The notes under the pieces: model-generated | What the model saw: the letters and a program-made list of their open reading frames with translations, nothing else | What the model was told of the DNA's origin: nothing | The model's database searches: none | Translations under genes and position numbers: made by a program | Shown here: positions 16,608 to 25,566 of the stretch, piece by piece | How positions within the stretch are numbered: position 1 is the stretch's first letter | How the letters are laid out: the number at the start of each line of letters is the position of its first letter | Origin: Streptomyces sp. DG1A-41 | Lineage (GTDB): Bacteria > Actinomycetota > Actinomycetes > Streptomycetales > Streptomycetaceae | Direction of reading: 5' to 3' | Assembly: GCF_037055355.1 (NCBI RefSeq) | Contig: NZ_CP146350.1 | Coordinates: 1,697,001 to 1,761,000, forward strand | DNA length: 64,000 bases

Positions 16608-17924
16608 ATGGCGGATCCGGCGATGAGCGTGACTCCCTACTGGGAGCTGGCCTTCGACGCGGGCGGGGACCCGGAGGGCCGCCGGCGCGACCGGCTGCTC
16701 GCCGGGGTGACCGAACGGAAGGTGCGCGATCTGGTCGTCTTCGCGCACGGCTGGAACAACGACCGTTCGGGTGCGACCCGGCTCTACGACCGGTTCCTGG
16801 CGCCCGTTCCGCGGCTGGCCCCGGCGGCCCGGATCGGGTACGTCGGGGTGCTGTGGCCGGCGATGCGGTTCTCCGACGAACCGATCCCGGACTTCCCGCG
16901 GGCCGTGGCGGCCGAGACACCCCGGCGCCCGGTGCTCGACAAGGACACGCGGCACGCGCTGCTGGAGTCGTTCCCCGGGCGGGCGATCCTGGTCGACCAG
17001 ATCGCCCGGTTGCTGGAGCAGCAGCCGCCGGAGGAGGCCGAACTGGAGGAGTTCGGGCGGCTCGTGCGGCTGCTGGTGGAGGTGGTGGCGCCCGGGCCGC
17101 AGGCGCTGTTCGCGGCGGACACGGTGGCGGAGGGCGTGCCGCAGAGCGAGCCGGAGATGTTCGCCGGCTCCTCGGCGGCGGCCTGCGAGGAGTTCGCGCG
17201 GGCGCTGGCGGGACTCGAAACGTCCGGCGCGCAGCAGGGGTTCGGCCTCCCCAACCCCTGGGAGGGGGCGCACGAGCTGCTGCGGCAGGCGACGTACTAC
17301 GCGATGAAGCGGCGTGCGGGAACGGTCGGTGAGCGCGGTCTCGGAAGGGTCGTCGGGCAGCTCGCGAAGGCGGCACCGGGTGTGCGCGTGCACCTCGTCG
17401 GGCACAGTTTCGGCGCGCGGCTGGTGTCGTTCGCGCTGCGCGGCCTGCCCGAGGGCGTGCGCACGGTGAAGTCGGTGACGCTGCTCCAAGGGGCGTTCTC
17501 CCACTACGCGTTCGCGGCCCGGCTGCCGCACGACGCCCGCGCCGGAGGGGTGCTCCAGGGGCAGCAGAACCGCGTCGACGGTCCCCTGGTGTGCTGCCAC
17601 TCCCGGCACGACTCGGCCCTGGGCACGCTGTATCCGCTGGCCTCGCGCATGGCGGGCGACAGCCGGTCGGTCGCCGGCCTCGGCATCGGGCGGGCCCTGG
17701 GCGCCAAGTGGGGCGCGATGGGCTACGGCGGGGTGCGGGCGGTGCCGGGCACGCACGCGTACACCCTCGCCGAGGCCCTGCGGACGAAGCTGCCCGCCTC
17801 GGGGTGCGTGAACGTCGACGCGGCGGCGGTGGTCAGACGCGGTGGCCCGCCCGCCGGCGCGCACAGCGACATCCTGCACGAGGAACTGGCCCGGCTGGTG
17901 CTGGCGGCGGGCCGCATCCGCTGA
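16608..17924 (+). CDS. Alpha/beta-hydrolase-fold serine hydrolase of unknown substrate
   Basis: The 438-residue cytosolic protein has VVFAHGWNND near residue 45 (oxyanion region) and the nucleophile elbow GHSFGARLVSFALRG near 265. It ends with an acidic/His region (AHSDILHEELARLVLAAG) that may hold the triad His. A ~130-residue helical insertion separates the first strands from the elbow, a pattern of bacterial proteins annotated as serine/threonine kinase-associated or lipase-like hydrolases. ATG 16608 follows AGGGGG; ATG 16623 is an alternative. No signal peptide. The substrate is unknown and the neighbours do not help. Confidence 0.8.
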   Translation: MADPAMSVTPYWELAFDAGGDPEGRRRDRLLAGVTERKVRDLVVFAHGWNNDRSGATRLYDRFLAPVPRLAPAARIGYVGVLWPAMRFSDEPIPDFPRAVAAETPRRPVLDKDTRHALLESFPGRAILVDQIARLLEQQPPEEAELEEFGRLVRLLVEVVAPGPQALFAADTVAEGVPQSEPEMFAGSSAAACEEFARALAGLETSGAQQGFGLPNPWEGAHELLRQATYYAMKRRAGTVGERGLGRVVGQLAKAAPGVRVHLVGHSFGARLVSFALRGLPEGVRTVKSVTLLQGAFSHYAFAARLPHDARAGGVLQGQQNRVDGPLVCCHSRHDSALGTLYPLASRMAGDSRSVAGLGIGRALGAKWGAMGYGGVRAVPGTHAYTLAEALRTKLPASGCVNVDAAAVVRRGGPPAGAHSDILHEELARLVLAAGRIR

Positions 17925-17942
17925 CCCGCCGCCACCCTTGCG

Positions 17943-20741
17943 TCACCGGTGCGAGGTGAACTCCACGACCTGCTGATAGGTCGGCCGGTTCTGCCAGCTG
18001 ATCTTGCCGTGCTTGATGCCGCCGAGGGTGCGGTGGTTGATCGAGTCGGCGCACCACTGGTCACCCGCCGAGCACACGTCGTCGCCCGGGTAGACCTGGG
18101 CCGCGGTCTTGCCGGCCGCCTCCTTCAGGGTGCTGACGAGGGTGTCACGGCAGGCGCCGAGGTCTCCGCCGCCGCAGTACTCGCGGGCCAGCGGTCCCCG
18201 CACCTGCTCGCCGAGCACGGCCCGGATGTCCTTGTCGACGTAGCTCCACCAGCCGTACTGGAAGGAGCTTCCGGCGTGCGACCCGGTCGGGCCGTGGGAG
18301 GCGGACGGGGACTCGTCGACGGGGAGGTTGGCGGTCATCGCCTTGAACAGCTCGCTGCCGAGGCCCGGTTCGAACTCGGCCTTGACCAGCAGCGGCCACC
18401 AGGCGTCCAGGATGCGGATCGCGTCGGCGTCGGCGTACTTCTTGGATCCGGCCGAGGTCTCCGTGCGCTTGCCGCCCGCGGCGACCCACGCCTGGAGTTT
18501 GCCGACGGCGGCCGCGGCGGTGGGGTCGGTGACCGGCGAACTGCCCACGACCTTCAGCAGCTTGGGCAGGACGTCCTCCGCCCGCAGGTCGGCGGTGCCC
18601 GCGTCGGCCATGGCCTTCACCAGCGCGGCCCTGGTCACCCCGCCCTGCTGGACCAGCTTCTTCACCCGGTCCTCGAGGAGGTTGCCACGGTGCACGGAGC
18701 CGTTGCCCCAGGGCGCCGTCGTGTAGTCCTTGGCCTGCTTGTTGTTCCAGGAGATGTAGTAGTCCTGGTCGATGGAGTGGGGGTGGGCGGAGGGCGGGGT
18801 GTAGTCGGCCGTGTTGGTCGCCGGGTCCCAGCCCCGCCACTCGTACGCCGGCCGGGCCCACACCGGGAACTCGGCGTCGACGCCGTTCGCGCGCACCGGG
18901 TTGTCGCCACTGTTGTAGTACGCGGTGTGCTCGGAGTCGACGTAGAACCAGTTGAAGGTGTAGTTGATGTGCTGCACCGCCTTCTGGAACGACTCCGGGC
19001 CCTTCACGTAGTCCGGGTCGTTCAGCATCTGGAAGCCGACGATGGAGTCGGCCTCGTGCAGGAAGGACGAGCGCAGGGTGGTGTAGGCGACCTTCTTGCC
19101 GCCGACCGTCGCGCGGTACTCGACGGGTCCGTACTTCGTGCGCCAGACGCGCATCGTGTACGAGCCGGCCGCGGTGCCGTCGGCGACCGTCGGCTTCCAG
19201 GCGTTCTTCCGCTCGACCTTCTCCATCGGCGTGCAGGTGCCGCGGTACAGGTAGTGGTAGTCGTCCTGGCACAGCTCGACGGCGTACGTGTCGATGATGT
19301 CCTGGCCGGAGGTCGTGGCGCTCCACGAGTAGTCCTGGCCGCGGCCGAGTTCGACGTACATGCTCAGGCCCGCGAAGGAGGCGCCGCGGGCGCTGATGCC
19401 CGGCCCCTGGAGTTCCTGGAGCAGCAGCAACTGGGGGGCGAAGTAGCCGGTCTGCGGGCCGAACACGGCGACCGGGTGGCCGCTGGCGGTGTGCTCGCCG
19501 CTGACCACGAGGGCGTTGGACATGCCGCGCTTGGCGGACGACAGGGCCGACTTGGCCGCCTCCCTGGAGGCGCTGGTGGCGCTTGAGCCGGCCGCGCTGC
19601 CCGTACGGTCGTAAACCAGCGGTTCCTGGACCACCGAGCCGGCGTTGGGCAGGGCCCGGCCCTGCGGGTTGTCCGGTTTGGTCGCGTACGGGAAGCTGCC
19701 GTCGTGCTGGGTGAGGACGGCCTCCGGGTCGTTGCGCTCGCGGAAGGACTCCCACACCTCGGTGCCCTCGGCGACGCCGTACTTCTCCTGGGCGGCCAGG
19801 AGCGAGAGGGCGTTGTTGACCTCACCGCCTCCGCCGGAGCCGAACAGCGCGCCGATGACGGAGGCAAGCGCGACCATGTCGGTGATCTTGAAGTGCTCGA
19901 TCTTCCCGGCGTTGGTGACCGAGTCCTTGTGCCCGGTGAGAACGTACTCGCCGGGGAAGTACCGGCCGCTGTCGGAGGCGTCGATGTAGGCGTTGATGCC
20001 GTCGAGGTAGGCCTTGGCGTCGGCGAGGGCCAGCTTGCCGCGCTCGCCGTTGGTGGCGATGGCGTTGTCGATCTGCGCCTGGAGGTCGGCCTCGGTGTAG
20101 GGCGCGTGCCGCCAGAACTGCTGTTCCAGGCCCTGGTTGGAGGGCGCGCCGCCCGCGAAGGAGGTCAGCTGGCCGCGTCCGACGTGCCGGAAGACGTCCA
20201 TCAGCCACAGCCGGTCCTGGGCGGCCGCATAGCCGGCTCCGAACTCCGTGCCGTACCTGGTGGTACCGGTGATGTGCGGCACACCGGTCTTCTTGTCCCG
20301 GACGATCGTCACGTCGCCGCGCCCGGCGGGTTTGACGGTGGAGGCGACCTGGTCCGCCGGGACCCCGAAAGAGGCGTCGTTGAAGAAATTGTTGATCTTG
20401 TCGTTGGTGAGGCCGGTGTACCCCTTGGCGAGGTCGGCGTAGGGCCCGAGCTGGTCCGCGGCATGCTCGGGCTGGGTGCCGAAGGCCTGGTTGAGGAGGA
20501 TCTGCGCGAGGGTGGCGTTGCCGTTCTGGCCTGGCGGGAGGATGTCCGAACACTGGTTGCCGCAGTGGTCGTTCGCCGCCGCCGCGGCCTGCGCGGTCTC
20601 CGTCTCCGAGGCGGCCGCCTGCGACAGCGGCGACAAAAGACCCGCGATCAGCGCGCATACGGATGCGGTCTTCAGGAACCCGGGGATTCCGCGGGGAGTT
20701 CTCATTCTGTCGAGAACGGTGCGTGGGTTACGCCGTGGCAT
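17943..20741 (-). CDS. Exported penicillin acylase family Ntn hydrolase
   Basis: The 932-residue precursor has a Sec-type signal (basic start MPRRNPR, hydrophobic core near residues 24-42, Ala-rich cleavage site). The alpha-subunit region includes DVTIVRDKKTGVPHITG and AAQDRLWLMD. Autocatalytic cleavage is expected before Ser408 in GM|SNALVVSGEHTA, which becomes the N-terminal nucleophile of the beta subunit. Relatives hydrolyse penicillins, acyl-homoserine lactones or lipopeptide amides, so quorum-quenching or antibiotic deacylation are possible roles. ATG 20741 follows GGGAGGAG. It ends 18 bases from the convergent hydrolase stop. Confidence 0.92.
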   Translation of the reverse strand: MPRRNPRTVLDRMRTPRGIPGFLKTASVCALIAGLLSPLSQAAASETETAQAAAAANDHCGNQCSDILPPGQNGNATLAQILLNQAFGTQPEHAADQLGPYADLAKGYTGLTNDKINNFFNDASFGVPADQVASTVKPAGRGDVTIVRDKKTGVPHITGTTRYGTEFGAGYAAAQDRLWLMDVFRHVGRGQLTSFAGGAPSNQGLEQQFWRHAPYTEADLQAQIDNAIATNGERGKLALADAKAYLDGINAYIDASDSGRYFPGEYVLTGHKDSVTNAGKIEHFKITDMVALASVIGALFGSGGGGEVNNALSLLAAQEKYGVAEGTEVWESFRERNDPEAVLTQHDGSFPYATKPDNPQGRALPNAGSVVQEPLVYDRTGSAAGSSATSASREAAKSALSSAKRGMSNALVVSGEHTASGHPVAVFGPQTGYFAPQLLLLQELQGPGISARGASFAGLSMYVELGRGQDYSWSATTSGQDIIDTYAVELCQDDYHYLYRGTCTPMEKVERKNAWKPTVADGTAAGSYTMRVWRTKYGPVEYRATVGGKKVAYTTLRSSFLHEADSIVGFQMLNDPDYVKGPESFQKAVQHINYTFNWFYVDSEHTAYYNSGDNPVRANGVDAEFPVWARPAYEWRGWDPATNTADYTPPSAHPHSIDQDYYISWNNKQAKDYTTAPWGNGSVHRGNLLEDRVKKLVQQGGVTRAALVKAMADAGTADLRAEDVLPKLLKVVGSSPVTDPTAAAAVGKLQAWVAAGGKRTETSAGSKKYADADAIRILDAWWPLLVKAEFEPGLGSELFKAMTANLPVDESPSASHGPTGSHAGSSFQYGWWSYVDKDIRAVLGEQVRGPLAREYCGGGDLGACRDTLVSTLKEAAGKTAAQVYPGDDVCSAGDQWCADSINHRTLGGIKHGKISWQNRPTYQQVVEFTSHR

Positions 20742-20899
20742 GTGGGGGCTCCTCCCGACGGGGGTGGGCGGGATGTTACCGCCGGTATCCCCGCGATTGA
20801 AGATGAGCAAGCGTCACTTTTTGGAGTCAGCACAACAGGCACACGGACCACGGCAGTCGACTCCCGGGCCTCGTCGGACGGCTTATGGAGGCCATTTGA

Positions 20900-20917
20900 A
20901 ATCGGATGGAGCCGATT
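20900..20917. promoter_or_regulatory. Palindrome AATCGG-N6-CCGATT in divergent promoter region
   Basis: The inverted repeat lies in the AT-richer 265-base gap between the penicillin acylase and the gene at 21007. A second inverted repeat (TTCGGCG at 20936, CGCCGAA at 20958) follows. They may be operators; no regulator is adjacent. Confidence 0.35.
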
Positions 20918-21006
20918 CGCTTGTCGATACGTCTATTCGGCGACGTCCTTACGACGACGCCGAAGTGACCGGATTACAGGTGCAGGTGTGACGGAGGTGC
21001 AGGACG

Positions 21007-21608
21007 ATGGCCGGTTTCCGGAGTCTGGCGAGACAGGTCCGCGATCCGCGGTGCGATCTGGCACTGCGGCGCTATTCGCTGCGCAAGTGCCTTGAGAGGT
21101 TCGCCCCTTACGGGCACAGGGCGACCTGGGACCATCTGTGTTCCCGGGCAGGGTTCGGCCCCGAGGACCGCTCCCCCATCCGGCGCGGCTCGTGGCCGCA
21201 CTGGACGAACTGGAGGAGGCGCGGGAGGTCTGGCTGGCCTACGAGGTCGAGTTCGCCGAGCGCCGCAAGAAGGAGAAGCACGACGGCCTGCGCAGGCCGG
21301 GCAGTGTGGACGACTGGCACCGGCTGACCTGGGGCGGTTTCGGCGTGGCGTGGTGCGACGATCCGGCGGTCCATCCCCGTGAACCGCTGGCCGAGGTGCT
21401 GCGCCGGCTGATCGCCGCGCTGGAGCGCGAGCCGGGCTCGACGTGCCCGGTGTGCGGCGGGGAGCGACTCGCCTGGAAGTACGGCCTGGACCACGAGCCG
21501 TCGGCGGGTCCGGTCTGCACGGGCTGCGGGATTCTCGTGCCGCGTCCGGTGCTCACTCCCGAGGCCCTGGCGGACGCCAGGCGGGCGAGGCTGTTGGTGT
21601 CGGCTTGA
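21007..21608 (+). pseudogene. Zinc-ribbon hypothetical protein, frameshifted near 21177
   Basis: The first part (MAGFRSLARQVRDPRCDLAL...GFGPEDRSP) reads in one frame from ATG 21007, behind GGAGGTG. The rest (HPARLVAALDELEEAREVWL...), ending with the zinc-ribbon-like CPVCGG and CTGCGI pairs, reads in the -1 frame to 21608. The junction is the run CTCCCCCATCC at 21171-21181. Inserting one base there would give SPDPARLVAAL and join the halves into a ~200-residue protein. No functional assignment is possible beyond probable metal binding. Either a one-base deletion in a C-run or a sequencing error explains it. Confidence 0.8.
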
Positions 21609-21701
21609 CGAATGCGGGTGCGCGGGGGGTGCGCCGGGGATGCCGCACCCCCACTGACGTCGCCGGGGCCGGCTGTCGGTGGTGACTGGCACCATCGGGA
21701 C

Positions 21702-22502
21702 ATGGTGCAGGTGTGCTTGAACGGTCCGCGGACCGCCGCCGACGGTACGGCGGTGCCGCTGACACCCGAGTCCCTGGCCGACTCCGCCGCCGACGCCGTC
21801 GCGGCCGGGGCCACGGAAATCCATGTCCATCCCAAGACGCCGTGCGGGCGGGACACGTTGTCGCCGCGCGTGCTTGCGGTGACGTTGTCGGCGATTCGGG
21901 CGCGGGTGTCGGTGCCGGTGGGTGTGACCACGGGGGCATGGGCCGAGCCGGACACCGCCGCCAGGCTGGAGCGGATACGGAGTTGGACCGTCCTGCCCGA
22001 CCACGCGTCGGTCAACTGGCATGAGCCCGGTGCGGAGGAGGTTGCTGCCCTGCTCCTGCATCGCGGGGTGGGCGTGGAGGCCGGCATCTGGTCGGGGACG
22101 GACGGCGGGGAGCGGTTCGCTGTCTCGCCGCTGGGGCCGAAGGTGCTGAGGGTGCTGGCCGAGGTGACGGATACCGACCCTTCGACTGCGGTGGCTTCTG
22201 CACGGGGGTTGTCGTCCGACCTTGGTGCCGCGCATGGGCGTCCTGTGCTGTTGCACGGGGAGGACGGGGGCGCGTGGCCGGTGCTGCGGCTTGCGGGGCG
22301 GTTGGGGTTGGCTACGCGGGTGGGGGTGGAGGATGTGCTGGTGCTGCCGGGTGGGGGGCGGGCCTCCAACGCGGAGTTGGTTGCGGCGGGGTTGAAGGAG
22401 TTGCGCTGCAGGGTGCCGCTGCGCACACCCTCCCCCGAGCTCTCGGCTTCGCTCGAGCAGGGGGACCCCCCTCGCCCCGGCGGCACGACTGCCCGCAGCT
22501 GA
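21702..22502 (+). CDS. BKACE family enzyme (3-keto-5-aminohexanoate cleavage-like)
   Basis: The 266-residue TIM-barrel protein has the metal-binding HVH of EIHVHPKTPCGRD near residue 42 and the NWHEPGAEEVAALLL segment. The late VLVLPGGGRASNAELVAAG is typical of BKACE proteins, which cleave beta-keto acids with acetyl-CoA. The last ~30 residues (PSPELSASLEQGDPPRPGG) are encoded by a dispersed intergenic repeat (22431-22470), so the original C-terminus was probably replaced or extended. The ribosome-binding site before ATG 21702 is weak. The beta-keto acid substrate is unknown. Confidence 0.85.
   Translation: MVQVCLNGPRTAADGTAVPLTPESLADSAADAVAAGATEIHVHPKTPCGRDTLSPRVLAVTLSAIRARVSVPVGVTTGAWAEPDTAARLERIRSWTVLPDHASVNWHEPGAEEVAALLLHRGVGVEAGIWSGTDGGERFAVSPLGPKVLRVLAEVTDTDPSTAVASARGLSSDLGAAHGRPVLLHGEDGGAWPVLRLAGRLGLATRVGVEDVLVLPGGGRASNAELVAAGLKELRCRVPLRTPSPELSASLEQGDPPRPGGTTARS
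22431..22470. repeat. Dispersed repeat (GCTCGAGCAGGGGGACC family), copy inside a coding end
   Basis: The 40 bases contain GCTCTCGGCTTCGCTCGAGC followed by AGGGGGACCCC. A reverse-complement copy lies at 32041-32080 (about 34-35 of 40 bases shared) and a fragment near 15178-15200. This copy forms the 3' end of the BKACE gene. Confidence 0.75.
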
Positions 22503-22593
22503 TCGGCGACCTGTGCAGCATTGGGCCAGATACCCCCCTTCGTCATGGGGCTGAACGGTCCTCTCCGGTGCCAAGCTCGCCTAAGGTGCCCGT

Positions 22594-23420
22594 GTGGCCT
22601 CGACAGGGACATCCTCGCTGGTGCTGCACGGCAGGCGCCGTGCCTTCGTCCGGCTGCGGGACGGGGTGGTGCTGCTGGAGGCGGACGGCCTGCGGCGCCG
22701 GATACCGGTGGCGGCGATAGAGCGGGTCGACGTTCACGGCGCCAACGGCCGGCGGCTGACCGTCGTACTGACGGGCGACGAGCCCGTGGCGTACCACCTC
22801 AGGTGCCGTAGTGCCGCCGCCGTGCACGAGTTCGCGCAGGCCGTCCGCCGTGCACTGCCCGTACGGGATGCCGACGAGCCGCGGCCGGACGGAGTGGGTC
22901 CGGTGACCGAGGAGCCGCTGGAGCGGGCGGCACCGAACCGGGTTCGTCTGCTCTGGTGGGGCCTGGGGGCGGGTATGTGCTGGTGCTCGTCCTGCTGCTG
23001 GTGAAGGGCGCCGGAGTGGTGCCGGGAGTCCTCTGGGCGGTGGCGCCCGTGGTGATCGCTCCCGGGGGGCTGGGCGTGTACGGCGGATGGCGAGTGTTCC
23101 GGGAGGCGTGGGTGCTGCGGACCCGGGGGGTCACGGTGGAAGGGCGGCTGCTGTGGTTCCCTTGGTACAGCGGTGTCGAGCAGTACACCTACGCGTACGT
23201 CGACAGCCACGGCGTACGGCGTGAGCGCACGGGCTCGGACGGCTGCGCCGAGCGGGCCGAGATCACGTACGACCCCTCGGCCCCCGAGACCACCAAGGTC
23301 GGTCGCCGTACGACGGGACAGCTCGTGTTCGGTGCGGTGCTGCTCCTGCTGCTGGGCGGCCCTGTCCTGCTGGCCGGTGCCGCGTTCGTGGTGGTGGGGT
23401 TGGTTGCGCTGGTCATCTGA
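22594..23420 (+). pseudogene. DUF3592-like membrane protein, frameshifted near 22972
   Basis: The first half from GTG 22594 is a soluble PH-like domain (LVLHGRRRAFVRLRDGVVLL, IERVDVHGANGRR). After LLWWGLGAG the frame runs into a Cys/Trp-rich dead end and stops at 23004. In the -1 frame the sequence continues perfectly as YVLVLVLLLVKG, then a second membrane helix. A DUF3592-like domain (GVTVEGRLLWFPWYSGVEQY) and a final hydrophobic pair end at 23420. The break is at the G-run 22971-22973, where one extra G would restore a 275-residue protein with three or four helices. Function is unknown. Confidence 0.8.
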
Positions 23421-23424
23421 TGGA

Positions 23425-23471
23425 GCGCCGGAGGAAATACCCCCGCTCCGAGGACGGACATCCTCCGGCGC
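23425..23471. terminator. Bidirectional terminator, 11-bp perfect stem
   Basis: GCGCCGGAGGA (23425-23435) pairs exactly with TCCTCCGGCGC (23461-23471) across a 25-base loop. It lies between the convergent ends of the DUF3592-like gene and soxR. Confidence 0.7.
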
Positions 23472-23501
23472 GGCCCCGACGCACCACCCGGCGCGCAGGC
23501 G

Positions 23502-23966
23502 CTACGCGCGCCCCTTGTCGACCATCAGGCGGGATCCGGTGAGGCGTTCGCCGAAGATGTCGCCCGGGTTGGAGAGGACGCAGGTGTCGAGGGAGAGGCA
23601 GCCGCAGCCGATGCAGTCGGTGAGGTGGTCGCGGAGGCGGTTCAGCTGCTTGATGCGTTCGTCCAGCTCCGAGCGCCAGGCCTCCGAGAGGCGCGCCCAG
23701 TCCTCCCGGGTCGGCGTCCGCTCCTCAGGAAGCTCCGCCAGCGCCTCGCGGATGGTCGCCAGCGGGATGCCGACCCGCTGCGCGGCCCTGATGAAGGCGA
23801 CCCGGCGCAGCGTGTCACGGGAGTAGCGGCGCTGGTTGCCCGACGTCCGGCGACTGCTGATCAGGCCCTTCGACTCGTAGAAGTGCAGGGCGGAAACGGC
23901 GGCCCCGCTGCGCGCCGCCAGCTGGCCGACCGTGAGCTCGTGGATCTTCTCTGAAATCTGGGGCAC
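23502..23966 (-). CDS. soxR: Redox-sensitive transcriptional activator SoxR
   Basis: The 154-residue MerR-family protein has a winged HTH start ([20 protein letters not shown] then YESKGL) and the SoxR [2Fe-2S] cluster C-X2-C-X-C-X5-C ([12 protein letters not shown]) near residue 122. The iron-sulfur cluster senses redox-active metabolites and superoxide; in Streptomyces SoxR responds to endogenous coloured metabolites. GTG 23966 gives the usual length. No obvious SoxR target is adjacent; the divergent MaoC gene is separated by a TetR-type operator. Confidence 0.93.
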   Translation of the reverse strand: MPQISEKIHELTVGQLAARSGAAVSALHFYESKGLISSRRTSGNQRRYSRDTLRRVAFIRAAQRVGIPLATIREALAELPEERTPTREDWARLSEAWRSELDERIKQLNRLRDHLTDCIGCGCLSLDTCVLSNPGDIFGERLTGSRLMVDKGRA

Positions 23967-24015
23967 CCCTCGAACCCTACCGAGTCCGTTGACACGGCCC
24001 CCACAGCCGACCATG

Positions 24016-24031
24016 CTAAGCAGTCGCTTAG
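24016..24031. promoter_or_regulatory. TetR-type operator CTAAGC-AGTC-GCTTAG
   Basis: The perfect 6-bp inverted repeat with a 4-base spacer lies 44 bases upstream of the MaoC ATG. A matching site (GTGAGC-GGGC-GCTTAG) lies at 25222-25237 before the TetR gene, linking the two as regulator and target. Confidence 0.65.
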
Positions 24032-24074
24032 AGATGCGAACGCACGCAGACTTCCTGACGCGAGAGGCCGGGAC

Positions 24075-24536
24075 ATGGCACAGCCGAGGATCTTCACGTC
24101 CGTCGACGACCTGAAGTCGGCGGTGGGCGAGCAACTGGGGTACACCGACTGGCTCGACATCGACCAGAAGCGGATCAACCTCTTCGCGGAGGCCACCGGC
24201 GACCACCAGTGGATCCACGTCGACCCGGAGAAGGCCGCCGCGGGACCCTTCGGCACCACCATCGCCCACGGCTATCTCACGCTGTCGCTGCTGCCCCTCT
24301 TCGGACCGCAGCTGATCTCCGTCGAGGGCGTGAAGATGGGCGTCAACTACGGGACGAACAAGGTCCGTTTCCCGGCCCCCGTCCCCGTCGGCTCCCGGCT
24401 GCGCGCCACCGCGACCATCAGCGCCGTCGACGACGTGCCCGGCGGTGTCCAGGTGACCGTCGCCTTCACCGTGGAACGCGAGGGCGGCGACAAGCCCGTG
24501 TGCGTGGCCGAGTCCGTGTCCCGGTACTACCTCTGA
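24075..24536 (+). CDS. MaoC family dehydratase ((R)-specific enoyl-CoA hydratase-like)
   Basis: The 153-residue hot-dog-fold protein has the hydratase-2 motif [15 protein letters not shown]...[15 protein letters not shown]. The catalytic Asp and His lie in TGDHQ and the partner residues in AHGYLT. It reversibly hydrates 2-enoyl-CoA to (R)-3-hydroxyacyl-CoA. The likely regulator is the convergent TetR at 24547-25176, since both genes share the CTAAGC-N4-GCTTAG operator. Its length matches stand-alone actinobacterial MaoC enzymes. Confidence 0.92.
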   Translation: MAQPRIFTSVDDLKSAVGEQLGYTDWLDIDQKRINLFAEATGDHQWIHVDPEKAAAGPFGTTIAHGYLTLSLLPLFGPQLISVEGVKMGVNYGTNKVRFPAPVPVGSRLRATATISAVDDVPGGVQVTVAFTVEREGGDKPVCVAESVSRYYL

Positions 24537-24546
24537 CCCCGGCGGG

Positions 24547-25176
24547 TCACTTCGCCCCGTCTCCCACCATCCGCAGCACGAGGTCGGCGTACAGCGCGCC
24601 GACCTCGTCCGGCGTCCACGGCCCGTCGACGTTGAACCAACGGGCCACGTCGATGCACAGCGAGAGAACGGCCAGGGTCGTGCCCTTCACGTCCAGGACG
24701 TCGAACTCCCCGGCCGCCACGCCGTCCTCGATGATCGCCCGCACCTCGGCGTCGCACTGCCGCCGCAGCGCGAGGATCTCGTCGCGGGCGTCCGGACCGA
24801 GCGAGTCCAGCTCGTACTGGACGACCCGGGCGGTGGTGCGCCCGCCGGCGTGCCAGCGGACGAAGGAGCTGACCGCGCCGGCCAGGCGCTCACGGGCGGT
24901 GCCCTCCCGCCGGGCCGCCGTCCGCAGGATCTCCAGGGCCTTCTCGTGGCCGATCCTGCTGATGCGGTGCAGCAGCTCTTCCTTGGTCTTGTAGTGGATG
25001 TAGAGCGCGGCCGGGCTCATTCCGGCGCGACCCGCGATGTCCCGGGTCGTCGTGGCGTGGTACCCGCGCTCGGCGAAGGCCTCCACCGCGGCGATCAGCA
25101 GCCGTCGCGCCGCGTCGGGCGTGACCTCGCCCCACGCCTGCGCCTCACCGCCGGCCGTCTCCTCCGCCGTACTCAT
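24547..25176 (-). CDS. TetR family regulator (candidate repressor of maoC)
   Basis: The 209-residue protein has an N-terminal HTH ([20 protein letters not shown] then [17 protein letters not shown]). Its C-terminal domain resembles regulators of fatty-acid or acyl-CoA genes. ATG 25176 is used; GTG 25179 immediately precedes it and is possible. A half-palindromic operator at 25222-25237 lies 46 bases upstream and matches the one before the MaoC gene 24075, so autoregulation with control of maoC is the simplest reading. The effector is probably an acyl-CoA, by analogy only. Confidence 0.88.
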   Translation of the reverse strand: MSTAEETAGGEAQAWGEVTPDAARRLLIAAVEAFAERGYHATTTRDIAGRAGMSPAALYIHYKTKEELLHRISRIGHEKALEILRTAARREGTARERLAGAVSSFVRWHAGGRTTARVVQYELDSLGPDARDEILALRRQCDAEVRAIIEDGVAAGEFDVLDVKGTTLAVLSLCIDVARWFNVDGPWTPDEVGALYADLVLRMVGDGAK

Positions 25177-25221
25177 CACTCGCCCCTCTCCACTGACAGG
25201 GACAACACCATACCGCCGAAG

Positions 25222-25237
25222 GTGAGCGGGCGCTTAG
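25222..25237. promoter_or_regulatory. TetR-type operator GTGAGC-GGGC-GCTTAG
   Basis: One half-site is perfect (GCTTAG) and the other close (GTGAGC for CTAAGC), with the same 4-base spacer as the site at 24016. It sits in the promoter region of the TetR gene. Confidence 0.55.
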
Positions 25238-25246
25238 TGCGGCGGC

Positions 25247-25507
25247 TCAGTGCTTCTCGAAGGGGGTGTACGAGGGCGCCGCCCCCTGCGCCGCCCCGTC
25301 CTGCCGGTCCCGGATCACCTTGGCGAGGGTGAAGGAGGAGGTGACCAGGTACAGGACGGCGATGGCGAGGAAGCCCCGCACCCAGGCGTCGGCGCTCAGC
25401 TGGTAGATGCCGATGGCGGTGGCCGCCATGGCGACGGCGAAGGAGGCGACGGCCTGACCGTAGAAGGCGGCCGTGTTCTGCTGCTTGCTGCCCGGTGTGT
25501 CGCTCAT
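25247..25507 (-). CDS. YiaA/YiaB family small membrane protein
   Basis: The 86-residue protein has two hydrophobic helices (AVASFAVAMAATAIGIYQL and WVRGFLAIAVLYLVTSSFTL) flanked by charged ends (TLAKVIRDRQD). The FYGQAVASFAVA start of helix 1 is the YiaAB signature. ATG 25507 is the only start giving the compact two-helix protein. Function is unknown in all bacteria. It lies between two acyl-CoA-related units without clear linkage. Confidence 0.82.
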   Translation of the reverse strand: MSDTPGSKQQNTAAFYGQAVASFAVAMAATAIGIYQLSADAWVRGFLAIAVLYLVTSSFTLAKVIRDRQDGAAQGAAPSYTPFEKH

Positions 25508-25566
25508 GGGGCAAGCTTCGGCGGACGCGGCCCGCGCCACATCCGCCGAAGTACTCAGGGGCGTAC

